Shown: positions 53,386 through 62,374, counted from the stretch's first letter. The stretch: 64,000 nt of DNA from Runella sp. MFBS21 (GCF_029433105.1 NZ_JARNTW010000003.1:310001-374000), one strand, 5' to 3'. Made by a program: numbers and translations. The notes: generated by a model not told the origin, from the sequence alone.

Positions 53386-54294
53386 TTAAAATAGAAAAGT
53401 AATGTGAGTCGTAGTTGTATTTTTCAGTTTTAAATCTCCATCCGAAAGATGCTGATAAAGAGGCGTTTGATATGTAACACCTGCCGAAATCTTTTTATAA
53501 TACAACTCAAATCCTACATTGGCAGTAGAAAGAACTCCTCCCGTAAAAGTATTTTTAGTGCCGTTTTTGGTATCATATCCAAAACGCTCCGCATACACTC
53601 CTACATTAGGCATCAAAGTAAGTGACGACAACGACACCGTCCGAAATACCGAAATCGATCCACTCGTACGGTTAGCAAAACGGTATTGATTGGGATTGGT
53701 CGTATTGATTTTATAAGATACATCTACGTTGGCACCCCAATTTTGGTAACGTAGGTTGTAGATAGCATTCAAGACAAAATCGACACTGCCCGTACCCAAT
53801 TGAAAATTGGCATTGGCCACCTCACTACCATCTTCTACATATCGAAACTTACCCGTAGGAGCTTTCACTCCTCCCCCAATGAGCAGGGTTTGATCCACTT
53901 TATGGGATGTAGAATCCCAAAATGTATTGACAATATTGTAATGAAACAAGGCCGACACATCCCCTAGCCCATTGATTCTCTGCGGGGTCTCGGTACGGTA
54001 AAGTGTTTGGGTATTCAAACTATAAGGTACAAACACCATCAGCTGTGTCCGTTTGAAAGGATAAAAACGCGCCCACAATTCGGCCGTTTGAAAGTTTTCA
54101 CGAGCGCGAAAAAAAGTACTATTAAGATGAGATTCATAGTTTTTGATACGATAACGCACCCCCGCAAAGCGCATGTGTGATTGGGGCAAAATACCAAAAA
54201 AAGAACCGCCATTGCCACAGCCGCATACATCACAGGCGTGAGAGGGCAGTATTCCCAATAGACTCAGCAAGAAAGTATAAACTAAATTTCTCAT
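53386..54294 (-). CDS. outer-membrane beta-barrel protein with N-terminal CxxCxC motif (metal-related transporter type)
   Basis: 302 residues. A signal peptide (about 1-20, ending PSHA) is followed at once by CDVCGCGNGG, a likely metal-binding motif at the mature N-terminus. The rest is an amphipathic beta-strand protein ending in Phe (THITFLF), as for an outer-membrane barrel. Its ATG overlaps the TGA of the peroxidase gene (ATGA), so it belongs to the MbnP operon. A role in copper or other metal handling is inferred from that linkage. Confidence 0.75.
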   Translation of the reverse strand: MRNLVYTFLLSLLGILPSHACDVCGCGNGGSFFGILPQSHMRFAGVRYRIKNYESHLNSTFFRARENFQTAELWARFYPFKRTQLMVFVPYSLNTQTLYRTETPQRINGLGDVSALFHYNIVNTFWDSTSHKVDQTLLIGGGVKAPTGKFRYVEDGSEVANANFQLGTGSVDFVLNAIYNLRYQNWGANVDVSYKINTTNPNQYRFANRTSGSISVFRTVSLSSLTLMPNVGVYAERFGYDTKNGTKNTFTGGVLSTANVGFELYYKKISAGVTYQTPLYQHLSDGDLKLKNTTTTHITFLF

Positions 54295-55361
54295 GGTGCA
54301 GCAAAGCGTGGATTGGTTAGAAAATCTTTGTCGGTCAATGTTTTAAGAAAAGCAATGATTTTTTGTTGTTCTTCTTTTGTCATTGCGATTCCAAGACGCC
54401 CGTTTTGTTTTAAAAGTGGGTCTAGATTATCAGTTTGTTTTACACCACCTGCATAATGCTCCAATACCCCTTCCAAATTCAAAAAACGACCGTCGTGCAT
54501 GTAGGGATAAGTGACCTCGATGTTGCGCAAAGTAGGTACTTTAAATTTGTTTTTATCTTGCGGATTTTCGGTGATTCGATAGCGTCCTAAGTCATCGGTG
54601 TATTCGGGTAAGAGTCCATTACTCCGAAAACTGTGATCGGTAAAGAGCATTCCACTATGACAAGTAGCACAGCCTTTTTCTTTAAAAAGCTGTAAACCAG
54701 CAGCTTCATCGGGAGCCAATTGCGCTTTGCCTGCCAAGTATTGATCATATTTAGAATTGGCAGAAACGAGTGTTAGCAAAAATTGAGACAATGCCTTCAG
54801 AAAACGTTCCGTGGTGATTTCGTCGGTACCATAGGCTTTTTTGAAAAGACGGGGATAGTCTTTGTGAGTCCGCAGTTTTTGAAGCACATTCCCGATTTTT
54901 TCGTCCATCTCAAGGGGATTTTCAATCGGTGCAATCGAAAACAAATCCAAGTCAAAGACCCCACCATCCCAAAAAAACGAATCTTGCCATGCCAAATTGA
55001 CCAGCGGTTGGGCATTACGTGTTCCTTCTTGGTCGTCTATTCCGTGACTAAAACCATGCCCGTGATGCGTAAATGCGTGACTTTGATTATGACATTCGCC
55101 GCACGAAATGCTACCATCACGCGAGAGGATTCCGTCATAAAAAAGCTTTTTCCCCAAAGCCACCCCATCGTTGGTGAGGGGATTTTTGCTAAGGTCATAA
55201 CTAGGTTCGGGAAAACCCTGAGGTACCGAGAAAAGGGGTTCGGGGCTTGCCTCTCCCCCCAAAATAGAGCAAGAAGCAAGCCATCCAATAAAACTCAACG
55301 ACACCGCCACAAGGCGCCAACGCGAGCTGTTGATGAGATTACATTTTGTCGTTGTGGACAT
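54291..55361 (-). CDS. di-haem cytochrome c peroxidase / MbnH-MauG family protein (copy 1)
   Basis: 356 residues, lipoprotein signal (IGWLASCSILGG). Two CxxCH motifs: CGECHNQSHAFTHHGHG (haem 1) and CATCHSGMLFTDHSF (haem 2), with the FFWDGG segment of the family. MbnH, a relative, oxidises a Trp of its partner MbnP to kynurenine to make a copper site. Its start overlaps the end of the MbnP gene by 23 bases, which fits such a pair. Bacterial cytochrome c peroxidases share the fold, so peroxide reduction is the alternative. Confidence 0.85.
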   Translation of the reverse strand: MSTTTKCNLINSSRWRLVAVSLSFIGWLASCSILGGEASPEPLFSVPQGFPEPSYDLSKNPLTNDGVALGKKLFYDGILSRDGSISCGECHNQSHAFTHHGHGFSHGIDDQEGTRNAQPLVNLAWQDSFFWDGGVFDLDLFSIAPIENPLEMDEKIGNVLQKLRTHKDYPRLFKKAYGTDEITTERFLKALSQFLLTLVSANSKYDQYLAGKAQLAPDEAAGLQLFKEKGCATCHSGMLFTDHSFRSNGLLPEYTDDLGRYRITENPQDKNKFKVPTLRNIEVTYPYMHDGRFLNLEGVLEHYAGGVKQTDNLDPLLKQNGRLGIAMTKEEQQKIIAFLKTLTDKDFLTNPRFAAP

Positions 55362-56139
55362 GATCTACTTTAAACATCTTGGTATAACCGTCCACGATAG
55401 GTTTTGAGGCCGCCGGGTTCATCACCACGCTTGTTTTGGCAATACTCACCCCTTGGCTAAATGTCTGAAGTACGTCCGTGATGAGATGCACAGTGGGGGC
55501 TACGTTTTTACGAACTTGAGCCGAAGTTGTCCCAAAAGACACAGAAACCGTACGGAGATTGTTGGCAGTGACTGAATTCATCCCGCCAAAACCACCGACA
55601 TGGAATTGGAACTTTTTGGTAGGCGTAGTCGCTACCGACGAATTCCCTTCCAATTTGAAGAAAATATATCCCGAATTCCACGACCAGTACATGTTGTCTG
55701 TACCATAAGAAGCGGGGTCAAGCGCACCCGTACGCTGCGACACATCTGAAGTGCTTTTGAGGCTATCTACCCCAATAACGTAGCTGATAGAAGTATAATC
55801 GCCCGCTGGTACATCTTTCAAAGTGATATTCAATGATTTGGTATCGGCCTGACGAACTAAGAAATACTGGTTAGGAAACTTCACCTCAGTACCGTCTGCT
55901 TTTTTGAGGGCGATATTGCTCACAAAATAGTTGAGCGTTGTGACGGTAAAATCTTCGTTGGCCGCGTTTTTGTAAGTTTTGGTATCTAACACAAGCTTTT
56001 CGTTACCTACATAATTATCAAATTCAAGGATAACAGAATTTTTATCATTAGGACCGATTTCTTCTTCTTTGCTACACGATACCAACACAAAAGAGACTGC
56101 CAACGCCATAAGCGTTGAAAATAAGAATGACTTTTTCAT
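55339..56139 (-). CDS. MbnP family protein (copy 1), lipoprotein
   Basis: 266 residues, lipobox at VLVSCSKEEE. Conserved MbnP parts: FTVTTLNYFVSNIALKKADGT, PAGDYTSISYVIGVDSLKSTSDVSQRTGALDP, MYWSWNSGYIFFKLEG (with the Trp pair, candidates for oxidation), and FQFHVGGFGG. It ends DHVHNDKM, with His that may bind metal. MbnP proteins were first known next to methanobactin genes and bind copper after modification. No methanobactin genes are present, as in most MbnP/MbnH pairs. Confidence 0.85.
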   Translation of the reverse strand: MKKSFLFSTLMALAVSFVLVSCSKEEEIGPNDKNSVILEFDNYVGNEKLVLDTKTYKNAANEDFTVTTLNYFVSNIALKKADGTEVKFPNQYFLVRQADTKSLNITLKDVPAGDYTSISYVIGVDSLKSTSDVSQRTGALDPASYGTDNMYWSWNSGYIFFKLEGNSSVATTPTKKFQFHVGGFGGMNSVTANNLRTVSVSFGTTSAQVRKNVAPTVHLITDVLQTFSQGVSIAKTSVVMNPAASKPIVDGYTKMFKVDHVHNDKM

Positions 56140-56250
56140 TTAAAATGGAATATTTGCTTTGAATGAATTAAAATTGTTTTGAACACAAGCCCCATAAGAA
56201 AACCAATTCACACTGATTTTCAATTAGTTGCTTTGTGTAACTAAAAAACA

Positions 56251-56646
56251 TTACAAAACAAATGCAGGTGGGCGGAGCAGCGAAGAGGTAAAATCGGTCG
56301 TAGGATTAGGCTGATAATGAGCATTATCAATTCGCTCAAAATAACTTACAGATACTGATGAAATCGTCAGAATCACTTCATCAAATACATCTTGTATGAT
56401 TTTTTTGAAGGCATCATCTTGTTTTTGGGCTTCTTCGCGCGCATGACCTTCGGCTACTTTGTGAAGCTGTTTGGCTAAGTAGCACTTCCCATCGCAATGA
56501 AGCTGAGGTTTGAAGCGATTTTCGCACAGGTTTTTGATAATGAAGTCTTTACGAAGCTCAAAGTCAAGATACACAAACGGCACTATCAGTATTTTGAAAC
56601 TGATAAGTGTTAATAAAAAGTACGCTATGACCCTTCTACCGTTCAT
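56251..56646 (-). CDS. small membrane-anchored protein with CDGKCYLAKQL motif
   Basis: 131 residues from ATG 56646 (a TTG at 56703 is less likely). One N-terminal hydrophobic segment (about 3-27) is followed by KNLCENRFKPQLHCDGKCYLAKQLHK, with three Cys, and a helical charged region. Small proteins with a C.GKCYL.KQL motif are common in Bacteroidota near metal genes. The function is unknown. It lies between the two MbnP/peroxidase pairs on the same strand. Confidence 0.7.
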   Translation of the reverse strand: MNGRRVIAYFLLTLISFKILIVPFVYLDFELRKDFIIKNLCENRFKPQLHCDGKCYLAKQLHKVAEGHAREEAQKQDDAFKKIIQDVFDEVILTISSVSVSYFERIDNAHYQPNPTTDFTSSLLRPPAFVL

Positions 56647-56727
56647 GTGATATAATAAATACGACTGCAAAGATAAATCTCCTCTTATACAGTTGTATGA
56701 CAAAAGTCACATAATTTTCCGTCTTTT

Positions 56728-57801
56728 CTAAAATGCCTTCCCAAATCCAGGGTCAGCAAAGCGGTAGTCTTTTACAAATTGCTCATCCGAAAGGGTTCGG
56801 AGAAAGGCAATTATCTTTTGCTTTTCTTCGGAAGTAAGTGAGATACCAAGCTGGGCGTTTTGTTGAAGGAGCGGGTCTAAATTAGGAGTCTGCTTTACAT
56901 TTTGAGCGTAGTGGTCAAGTACTTGTTCGAGAGTAGCAAAGCGCCCGTCGTGCATGTAAGGGGAAGTGTAGCCAATATTTCGGAGGCTTGGCACTTTAAA
57001 TTTGTATCTGTCTTCTGGATTTTGTGTAATTCTAAAACGCCCTTCATCGGTAGAACGGTCGATGCTTAAGCCATTGTTTCTAAAAGATTGATCCGTAAAT
57101 AACTCGCCCTCATGGCAGGTGCCACATTTTTGTCTAAAAATCGCTAAACCTTCCTTTTCAGTAGCGGTGAGGGCATTGGTCGTACCGCGCAAATACAAGT
57201 CATAACGGGAATTATTAGAAACCAAAAATACCATAAATTGTGACAAAGCTTTGGTAAAACGCTCGGTCGTAATTTCAGGGGTTCCAAAGGCTTTCTTAAA
57301 CAACTGCGGATAATCTGGATTTTTACTGTCGCGCAATTTTTGCAAGACATTGGGAAGTTTTTCGTCCATTTCTACCGGATTTTCGATAGGGGCGATTGAA
57401 AACAAATCCAACTCATGCACACCACCATCCCAGAAAAATGTTTTTTCCCATGCCATATTCTGAATGGGAGGCGCATTTCGCATCCCGATTTTATCGTCAA
57501 TACCATGACTCAAATCATGTCCATGATGCGTAAAAGCTACCGCCTGCTGATGACACGTACCGCAAGCGATGGTGCCATTGCGCGACAATATCCCGTCATA
57601 AAAAAGCGACCTACCCAACTGAAATCCATCATAAGTGATTGGATTAGAAGATAGATTGTATACCATTTTGGGAAAATAAGCTGGAATAGGCATTTCCAAT
57701 TGCTCTGGCTGAGGCTCGGGAGTAGGTGCATCGGTACTACGGCTACACGATGCCCACCCAAAAAGCCCCAGCGAAAACAAAATCATCCACGTATTTTTCA
57801 T
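56728..57801 (-). CDS. di-haem cytochrome c peroxidase / MbnH-MauG family protein (copy 2)
   Basis: 357 residues, lipobox at GWASCSRS. It closely follows copy 1: CGTCHQQAVAFTHHGHDLSHGIDDKIGMRNAPP (haem 1), FFWDGG, IAPIENPVEMDEKLPNVLQKL, CGTCHEGELFTDQSFRNNGL (haem 2) and YMHDGRFATLEQVLDHYA. It is 6 bases downstream of the second MbnP gene. The pair most likely arose by tandem duplication of an MbnP-MbnH unit. Each enzyme probably modifies its own MbnP partner. Confidence 0.87.
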   Translation of the reverse strand: MKNTWMILFSLGLFGWASCSRSTDAPTPEPQPEQLEMPIPAYFPKMVYNLSSNPITYDGFQLGRSLFYDGILSRNGTIACGTCHQQAVAFTHHGHDLSHGIDDKIGMRNAPPIQNMAWEKTFFWDGGVHELDLFSIAPIENPVEMDEKLPNVLQKLRDSKNPDYPQLFKKAFGTPEITTERFTKALSQFMVFLVSNNSRYDLYLRGTTNALTATEKEGLAIFRQKCGTCHEGELFTDQSFRNNGLSIDRSTDEGRFRITQNPEDRYKFKVPSLRNIGYTSPYMHDGRFATLEQVLDHYAQNVKQTPNLDPLLQQNAQLGISLTSEEKQKIIAFLRTLSDEQFVKDYRFADPGFGKAF

Positions 57802-57807
57802 ACGCTT

Positions 57808-58620
57808 TTAGTCTTTTACATTCAATACCCTAAACATTGACACGTAATTGTTGGCCACAGTAGTAGAGTAGTCTGATACCATAATGGTAGGATACTGGGC
57901 TAAACTAATTTTTTCTTTTCCATCAAAAACTTTGGCAATGTCTGCCTCTATTTCGATAGTAGGCTGTTGAGTAGGGCCTACTTTGGCAGCTGTACTTCCT
58001 AAAGATAAGGCCACAGGACGAATATTATTGAAAGTTTTGGCATTGTACCCACCGAAACCTCCGATATGGTATCTAAATTTCTGATTACCAGCAGCATCTG
58101 GCGTTACACTTGGCGAAGTCCCCTCCAATTTCATAAAAATATAGCCCGAATTCCAAGACCAGTACATTCCGTCGCCGTCGTGGGTAGCATCTCCTGGGTC
58201 AAGTACTCCTTTGCGACGACTGATATCCATCGTACTCCGTAAACTATCTACTCCTATCACAAATCTTAATTCCGTATAATCTCCCGTTGGAATTCCGCGC
58301 AATGTCACTTTTTGAGAAGCAAGATTGGTCGCTTTGATAAGAAAATAACTCGAATCTTGAGGAATCGTGAATGTAGTGCCATCAGCTTTTTTGAGAGAAA
58401 TATTACTGATAAAATAATTGAATGAGGTTACCGTAAACTCCTCACCTACGGCATTTTTGTACTTACCTGTTCCGACTTCTAGCGTTTGAGTGCCTACCCG
58501 TGGCACAAAAGATAGAGTCAGGGTACTTTGTTCGTTAGGATCAGGAGTAGTTTTACAGGACTGACTCAAAAGCCCTCCAAGCAATGCCACTACACCTGCC
58601 CAAAGTATTTTATTTTTCAT
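57808..58620 (-). CDS. MbnP family protein (copy 2), lipoprotein
   Basis: 270 residues, lipobox at LLSQSCKTTPD. It is colinear with copy 1: FTVTSFNYFISNISLKKADGT, PTGDYTELRFVIGVDSLRSTMDISRRKGVLDP, MYWSWNSGYIFMKLEG (same Trp pair), and YHIGGFGGYN. Differences lie at the C-terminus: the HVHND of copy 1 is absent here (VSMFRVLNVKD). Hence the two copies may differ in metal binding. The 252-base region before the PadR gene should hold its promoter. Confidence 0.85.
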   Translation of the reverse strand: MKNKILWAGVVALLGGLLSQSCKTTPDPNEQSTLTLSFVPRVGTQTLEVGTGKYKNAVGEEFTVTSFNYFISNISLKKADGTTFTIPQDSSYFLIKATNLASQKVTLRGIPTGDYTELRFVIGVDSLRSTMDISRRKGVLDPGDATHDGDGMYWSWNSGYIFMKLEGTSPSVTPDAAGNQKFRYHIGGFGGYNAKTFNNIRPVALSLGSTAAKVGPTQQPTIEIEADIAKVFDGKEKISLAQYPTIMVSDYSTTVANNYVSMFRVLNVKD

Positions 58621-58815
58621 GAGATTAGTATGCTAATTTTAGAAACAATTACAAGTAAAATATTTAAAAAACACTGTTTATCAAAAACTTACACTCTATT
58701 TCAAGCTATCAAAATGCCGCCTTGGTCTCTTTTCTATTCATAACGCTCAATATATCCAAATTGATGCAAAAATTTTAGGGGTTTTATAAATTTAAAAAAA
58801 ATTGTGACCTTCTTT

Positions 58816-58845
58816 TTTGATATATAAAAATCTTATATATATTTG
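58816..58845 (+). promoter_or_regulatory. Bacteroidota-type promoter for the PadR gene
   Basis: -33 element TTTG at 58816-58819 and -7 element TATATTTG at 58838-58845, 18 bases apart. The expected start of transcription is near 58852, giving a leader of about 20 bases before ATG 58873. The surrounding ATAT-rich DNA could also bind the PadR protein. Confidence 0.6.
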
Positions 58846-58872
58846 TTCGCATAAATTAGAATCTCAATAAAT

Positions 58873-59223
58873 ATGGAAGCAAGTAATAACGAATTTTTGC
58901 GCGGTACCCTCAAAACAATTGTCCTTAAGCTTTTGGCAGAAAGAGGGCGGATGTATGGATACGAAATTACCCAATCAGTTAAAGACCGTACAAATGGTGA
59001 AATAATGCTGACTTTCGGGGCGTTATATCCTGTACTTCATAAACTTGAGCAAGAAGGATTTCTACTTACTGAGTCGGTAGAAGTAGATGGGCGGCTACGA
59101 AAGTATTATTCTCTTACTCCTAGTGGGAGTGCTTCGGCCGTCCAAAAAGTTTCTGAGTTTGAACGCTTTGTAGAAGCTATGCAATCTCTTCTACAACCTC
59201 AACAAGGTCTATCAGTGGGTTAA
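58873..59223 (+). CDS. PadR family transcriptional regulator
   Basis: 116 residues, the size of the short PadR class. A winged helix-turn-helix is visible: LRGTLKTIVLKLLAERGRMYGYEIT, then FGALYPVLHKLEQEGFLLTES, with the wing VDGRLRKYYSLTPSG. A short C-terminal helix serves dimerisation. It binds an operator and is released by ligand or stress. It most likely controls the following membrane-protein gene 57 bases downstream. Confidence 0.93.
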   Translation: MEASNNEFLRGTLKTIVLKLLAERGRMYGYEITQSVKDRTNGEIMLTFGALYPVLHKLEQEGFLLTESVEVDGRLRKYYSLTPSGSASAVQKVSEFERFVEAMQSLLQPQQGLSVG

Positions 59224-59280
59224 AAGCCCATTTTCACGCGGCATGGTTCCTTTTTGTTTTATTCCTAAAAGACTCTTGAA

Positions 59281-59805
59281 ATGAAAAAACTGACTTCTCA
59301 TCAATTAGGCCTCTTACAAGATCATCTGATTCGTCACAATACCAACGATGCTCTTTTGGCTGAACTCCTCGATCACCTTGCCTGTGAAGCAGAGGAGTAC
59401 CTCTGGAAAGGATATAATTTTGACTTAGCTTTGGAAAAAATCACGCAAGAAGCCAATTCTAAGGCGGTCAAATACCTCCGCGAAACCTACCGTCAAGATG
59501 TAGCAATGAGCGAGGAACAACTGCAAACCGCTACCCTAGACGACATCGTTTTTGAGTTTCGTAACAAAGCTTATGGTGCCTATGACTTACGTCAATCTTA
59601 TCCGATGGCCTTACGCAATGCCCTCATTTTGGGTATAAGTCTTTTTATGATGCTGATGGCCTTTTTGTCGGGAATGAATCAAGGCGAATGGTCATTTATC
59701 AGCTCATGGGGAATCATGTGGATGGTAGGGGTTTGTGGAATGGCTTACTCGATTGGGACTTGGGTTTTTAATCGTCCTCCTCATCGACTCACAGTCCCTA
59801 TTTAG
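59281..59805 (+). CDS. membrane protein with HAAS-like N-domain and TonB-N-terminus-like segment
   Basis: 174 residues. The N-terminal part (LTSHQLGLLQDHLIRHN..LLAELLDHLACEAEEYLWKGYNFDLALEKI) resembles the helical HAAS/permease-prefix domain often encoded next to PadR regulators. The middle segment LDDIVFEFRNKAYGAYDLRQSYPMALRNALILG is nearly the same as in the TonB protein at 60188. It is followed by two membrane segments and no TonB C-terminal domain. It is likely a regulator or adaptor for TonB, or a product of domain shuffling. Confidence 0.7.
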   Translation: MKKLTSHQLGLLQDHLIRHNTNDALLAELLDHLACEAEEYLWKGYNFDLALEKITQEANSKAVKYLRETYRQDVAMSEEQLQTATLDDIVFEFRNKAYGAYDLRQSYPMALRNALILGISLFMMLMAFLSGMNQGEWSFISSWGIMWMVGVCGMAYSIGTWVFNRPPHRLTVPI

Positions 59806-60187
59806 TTAGTTTACTGGCTTTTATGTATGCTCTTCACCTTAGTCTTTTAGACTTAGGGCTTGAGATTATTGTGGTTTTAAACTCCTATTAACAGCCCTTT
59901 TTACTAGGAACCTCACTTCAAAAACTTTCTTAGACTCCTTCTTATAGCAAGTTTAGGTCTGCTAAAATCTTTCTTCTAGGCTCTCTTTAGCTCACCTAAA
60001 TTAACATATCAGCGATTTTTTACTTAGCGACGCTCATTTTTTTCTTGGAGCAATTTTAATTTTCATATGTAATCTATAGTGCTTATCAAATTTTAGTCTA
60101 CTCATCCATTCAAACAATTGAAAATCAGCACATTTACCAACACTTCAAAAATTATCATTCTTACTTAAACCCAACACACTCACAGCA
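59806..60187. other. 382-base gap upstream of the TonB gene, nothing recognised
   Basis: AT-rich, no convincing open frame. A weak small hairpin (AGTCTTTTAGACT) lies near 59843. It should contain the promoter for the TonB gene, but no clear TAnnTTTG was found. Confidence 0.4.
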
Positions 60188-61042
60188 ATGGAAACACCCT
60201 TATCTCCCCTCTCGACCACTATCGAGCTGAGCGAAGCTATGTCTTTTGACGACATCATTTTTATGAATCGGCATCGCGCCTATGGCGCTTACGACCTACG
60301 CAAAGCGTATCCCGTCACTTTACGAAATTCGGTATTGATTGGAGTTGGCATTTTTTTGATGATGTTTATTTTGCCGACGGTTTATAACCAACTCAAACCC
60401 GAAGAAGCTGACATGTTTAAACGTACTATTGAGCTTGAAAACGTACACCTAGACCCGCCACCAAAAGAAAAACCCATTCCTCTTCCCGAAAAGCCCATTG
60501 AGGCTCCTAAACAAACGACCATCAAAAGTTTGATGCCAGAAGTAAAGCAAGATCAGAAAGTCCAAGAAGAAGAACTACCTCCTCCAGTGTCTGAATTTGA
60601 ACATGCGGCACCGGGGCAAGAAACTGTGGAAGGTACGGGGGATGAAATCACAGAAATTGTGGCACCTCCCGAAAATATCCCTGACACAAAAACCCAACCT
60701 GCCGAAGTCAAAGCAGAAGAGCCTATATGGACTGGCCCCATAGAAGTACAACCGGAGTTTGTAGGAGGACTGGAAGGCTTACGAAATTTTCTCATCAAAA
60801 ACCTTAAGTACCCGCCTATGGCTCAGCGAAGCAATATACAAGGAAAAGTGTTTATGAGTTTTACAGTCGAACCTGACGGTTCGCTATCAAACATCACTAT
60901 AGAGAGAGGAATTGGTTTTGGGTGCGACGAGGAGGCATCTAGGGTTTTGAAACTCATGCCAAAATGGAAACCCGGCAAACAATCAGGGCGAGCGGTAAGA
61001 GTAAAATTCAACATGCCTATCGTGTTTGCTCTTCAAGACTAA
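60188..61042 (+). CDS. energy transducer TonB
   Basis: 284 residues. The N-terminus MSFDDIIFMNRHRAYGAYDLRKAYPVTLRN is followed by the membrane anchor (about residues 52-72). A proline/acid-rich linker follows (DPPPKEKPIPLPEKPIEAPKQ..ELPPPVSEFE). The TonB C-terminal domain starts near residue 180: VQPEFVGGLEGLRNFLIKNLKYPPMAQRSNIQGKVFMSFTVEPDGSLSNITIERGIG, ending LKLMPKWKPGKQSGRAVRVKFNMPIVF. It couples the proton-motive force to outer-membrane receptors. No ExbBD genes are adjacent. It is convergent with a beta-barrel gene. Confidence 0.92.
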   Translation: METPLSPLSTTIELSEAMSFDDIIFMNRHRAYGAYDLRKAYPVTLRNSVLIGVGIFLMMFILPTVYNQLKPEEADMFKRTIELENVHLDPPPKEKPIPLPEKPIEAPKQTTIKSLMPEVKQDQKVQEEELPPPVSEFEHAAPGQETVEGTGDEITEIVAPPENIPDTKTQPAEVKAEEPIWTGPIEVQPEFVGGLEGLRNFLIKNLKYPPMAQRSNIQGKVFMSFTVEPDGSLSNITIERGIGFGCDEEASRVLKLMPKWKPGKQSGRAVRVKFNMPIVFALQD

Positions 61043-61063
61043 ATCTTTCTTTGATACTTTAAA

Positions 61064-61094
61064 ACCTTGGCAACGCTTGGAGCGTTGCCAAGGT
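61064..61094. terminator. GGCAACGCT-type palindrome between convergent genes
   Basis: Perfect 14-bp arms ACCTTGGCAACGCT and AGCGTTGCCAAGGT with a 3-base centre. It lies 22 bases past the TonB stop and 12 bases from the stop of the convergent barrel gene, so it may act in both directions, though no long T run follows on the plus strand. Confidence 0.6.
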
Positions 61095-61105
61095 GAGACT
61101 GACTA

Positions 61106-61792
61106 TCAATATCCCCCTCCAAAACGGTAATTGATACCAATAGAAGCAAAATAAGGGCTACCGACCGAGAGCTCGCCATTAATGCCGATGTTTTCGGTAA
61201 CATACCCACGCAATCCAAACAAAATCACTTGCACTTGAGGCATCACAAAACTTCCTCCTAAACGACTCCCAAGAAGCGAACGCCAAATACCTCCGCCACC
61301 AGCTTCTTTAAAAACTTCGTCTATTTTATCATCCAAAGCGCTCGAATTGACCTTTACTGACCAAATCCCGATTCCTAATCTGAAACCCGAATACATATCT
61401 ACACGTCCGGCATTGCCGTAATGAAACAATGCTCTAGCGCCGAGAGTCACGCGGGAAACACCTAATTTGACGTTTCCGTAGTTTTGCTCACTCGACTTCA
61501 GGTCTTTCAAATCAAGGGTGGTCTTGTTGTAACTAATGGCCCCACCAATCGAAAACCAATGATTGACGCCATAATCGTAAGCAACATTGAGTTGGGGAAA
61601 ATTGCTTGCACTACCCGAAGAGAATGAAAATGTAGTATCGGACGATTCTTGCGAAGAAGTGATAGTACCTCTAAACGGCGAAAAAAGGCTCACCCCCGAC
61701 TGCACACTCACCACATGAGGATAGTCTTCGTTTTGAGCGATGGCTACTAAACCATAAAAAGTTAAAAATAAAAAGGCAAACGTTTTTTTCAT
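61106..61792 (-). CDS. small outer-membrane beta-barrel protein
   Basis: 228 residues. A signal peptide (about 1-19, ending AIAQ) is followed by alternating amphipathic strands. The barrel ends SIGINYRFGGGY, an aromatic-rich last strand. It resembles OmpA/OprF-like membrane barrels without a peptidoglycan-binding domain. The function is unknown. Confidence 0.78.
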   Translation of the reverse strand: MKKTFAFLFLTFYGLVAIAQNEDYPHVVSVQSGVSLFSPFRGTITSSQESSDTTFSFSSGSASNFPQLNVAYDYGVNHWFSIGGAISYNKTTLDLKDLKSSEQNYGNVKLGVSRVTLGARALFHYGNAGRVDMYSGFRLGIGIWSVKVNSSALDDKIDEVFKEAGGGGIWRSLLGSRLGGSFVMPQVQVILFGLRGYVTENIGINGELSVGSPYFASIGINYRFGGGY

Positions 61793-61930
61793 AACTACTC
61801 AATTTGTGAATGAAAACATAAAGGGCACAAAACTAATAGAAAATATTGGCTCTTGGTCAGGAAGCCGACATTCGGTATCGTCACAGATGCGGACTTTTGT
61901 TGAGTTTTTAAAATTTAACAAATAGACATT

Positions 61931-62374
61931 ATGAAACGACTTGTTTTTATTTTCTGCCTCTCCGTATGGACTTTGGTAAGCCTAAAAGCGCAAAAATCCG
62001 AAATCTTTGTGAAAGATAGCATTGCCATCAACGGCTATGATGCAGTGGCTTATTTTAAGCAATCAGCTCCCGTAAAAGGACAACCACAATTTACTTATCT
62101 GTGGAAAGGAGGCAAGTGGCTTTTTTCGAGTGCAGAAAACATGAATGATTTCAAAGCCAATCCCGAAAAATATGCTCCTCAATACGGCGGCTATTGTGCT
62201 TATGGTACCGCCGATGGTCACAAAGCCCCCACTGACCCTGAAGCATGGACAGTATTGGACGGCAAGTTGTATCTCAATTATAACAAGAAGGTATTTGGAT
62301 TATGGCAAAAAGACCGTGCAAACTTTATCATAAAAGCCGACAAAAACTGGCCCACTGTCAAAACCCAAGAATAA
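61931..62374 (+). CDS. YHS domain-containing secreted protein
   Basis: 147 residues with a signal peptide (about 1-18). The YHS domain is INGYDAVAYFKQSAPVKGQPQFTYLWKGGKWLFSSAENMNDFKANPEKYAPQYGGYCAYGTADGHKA, with the conserved Cys in GGYCAYG. YHS domains bind metal and occur in copper and mercury proteins; here the role is not known. It stands alone. Confidence 0.87.
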   Translation: MKRLVFIFCLSVWTLVSLKAQKSEIFVKDSIAINGYDAVAYFKQSAPVKGQPQFTYLWKGGKWLFSSAENMNDFKANPEKYAPQYGGYCAYGTADGHKAPTDPEAWTVLDGKLYLNYNKKVFGLWQKDRANFIIKADKNWPTVKTQE

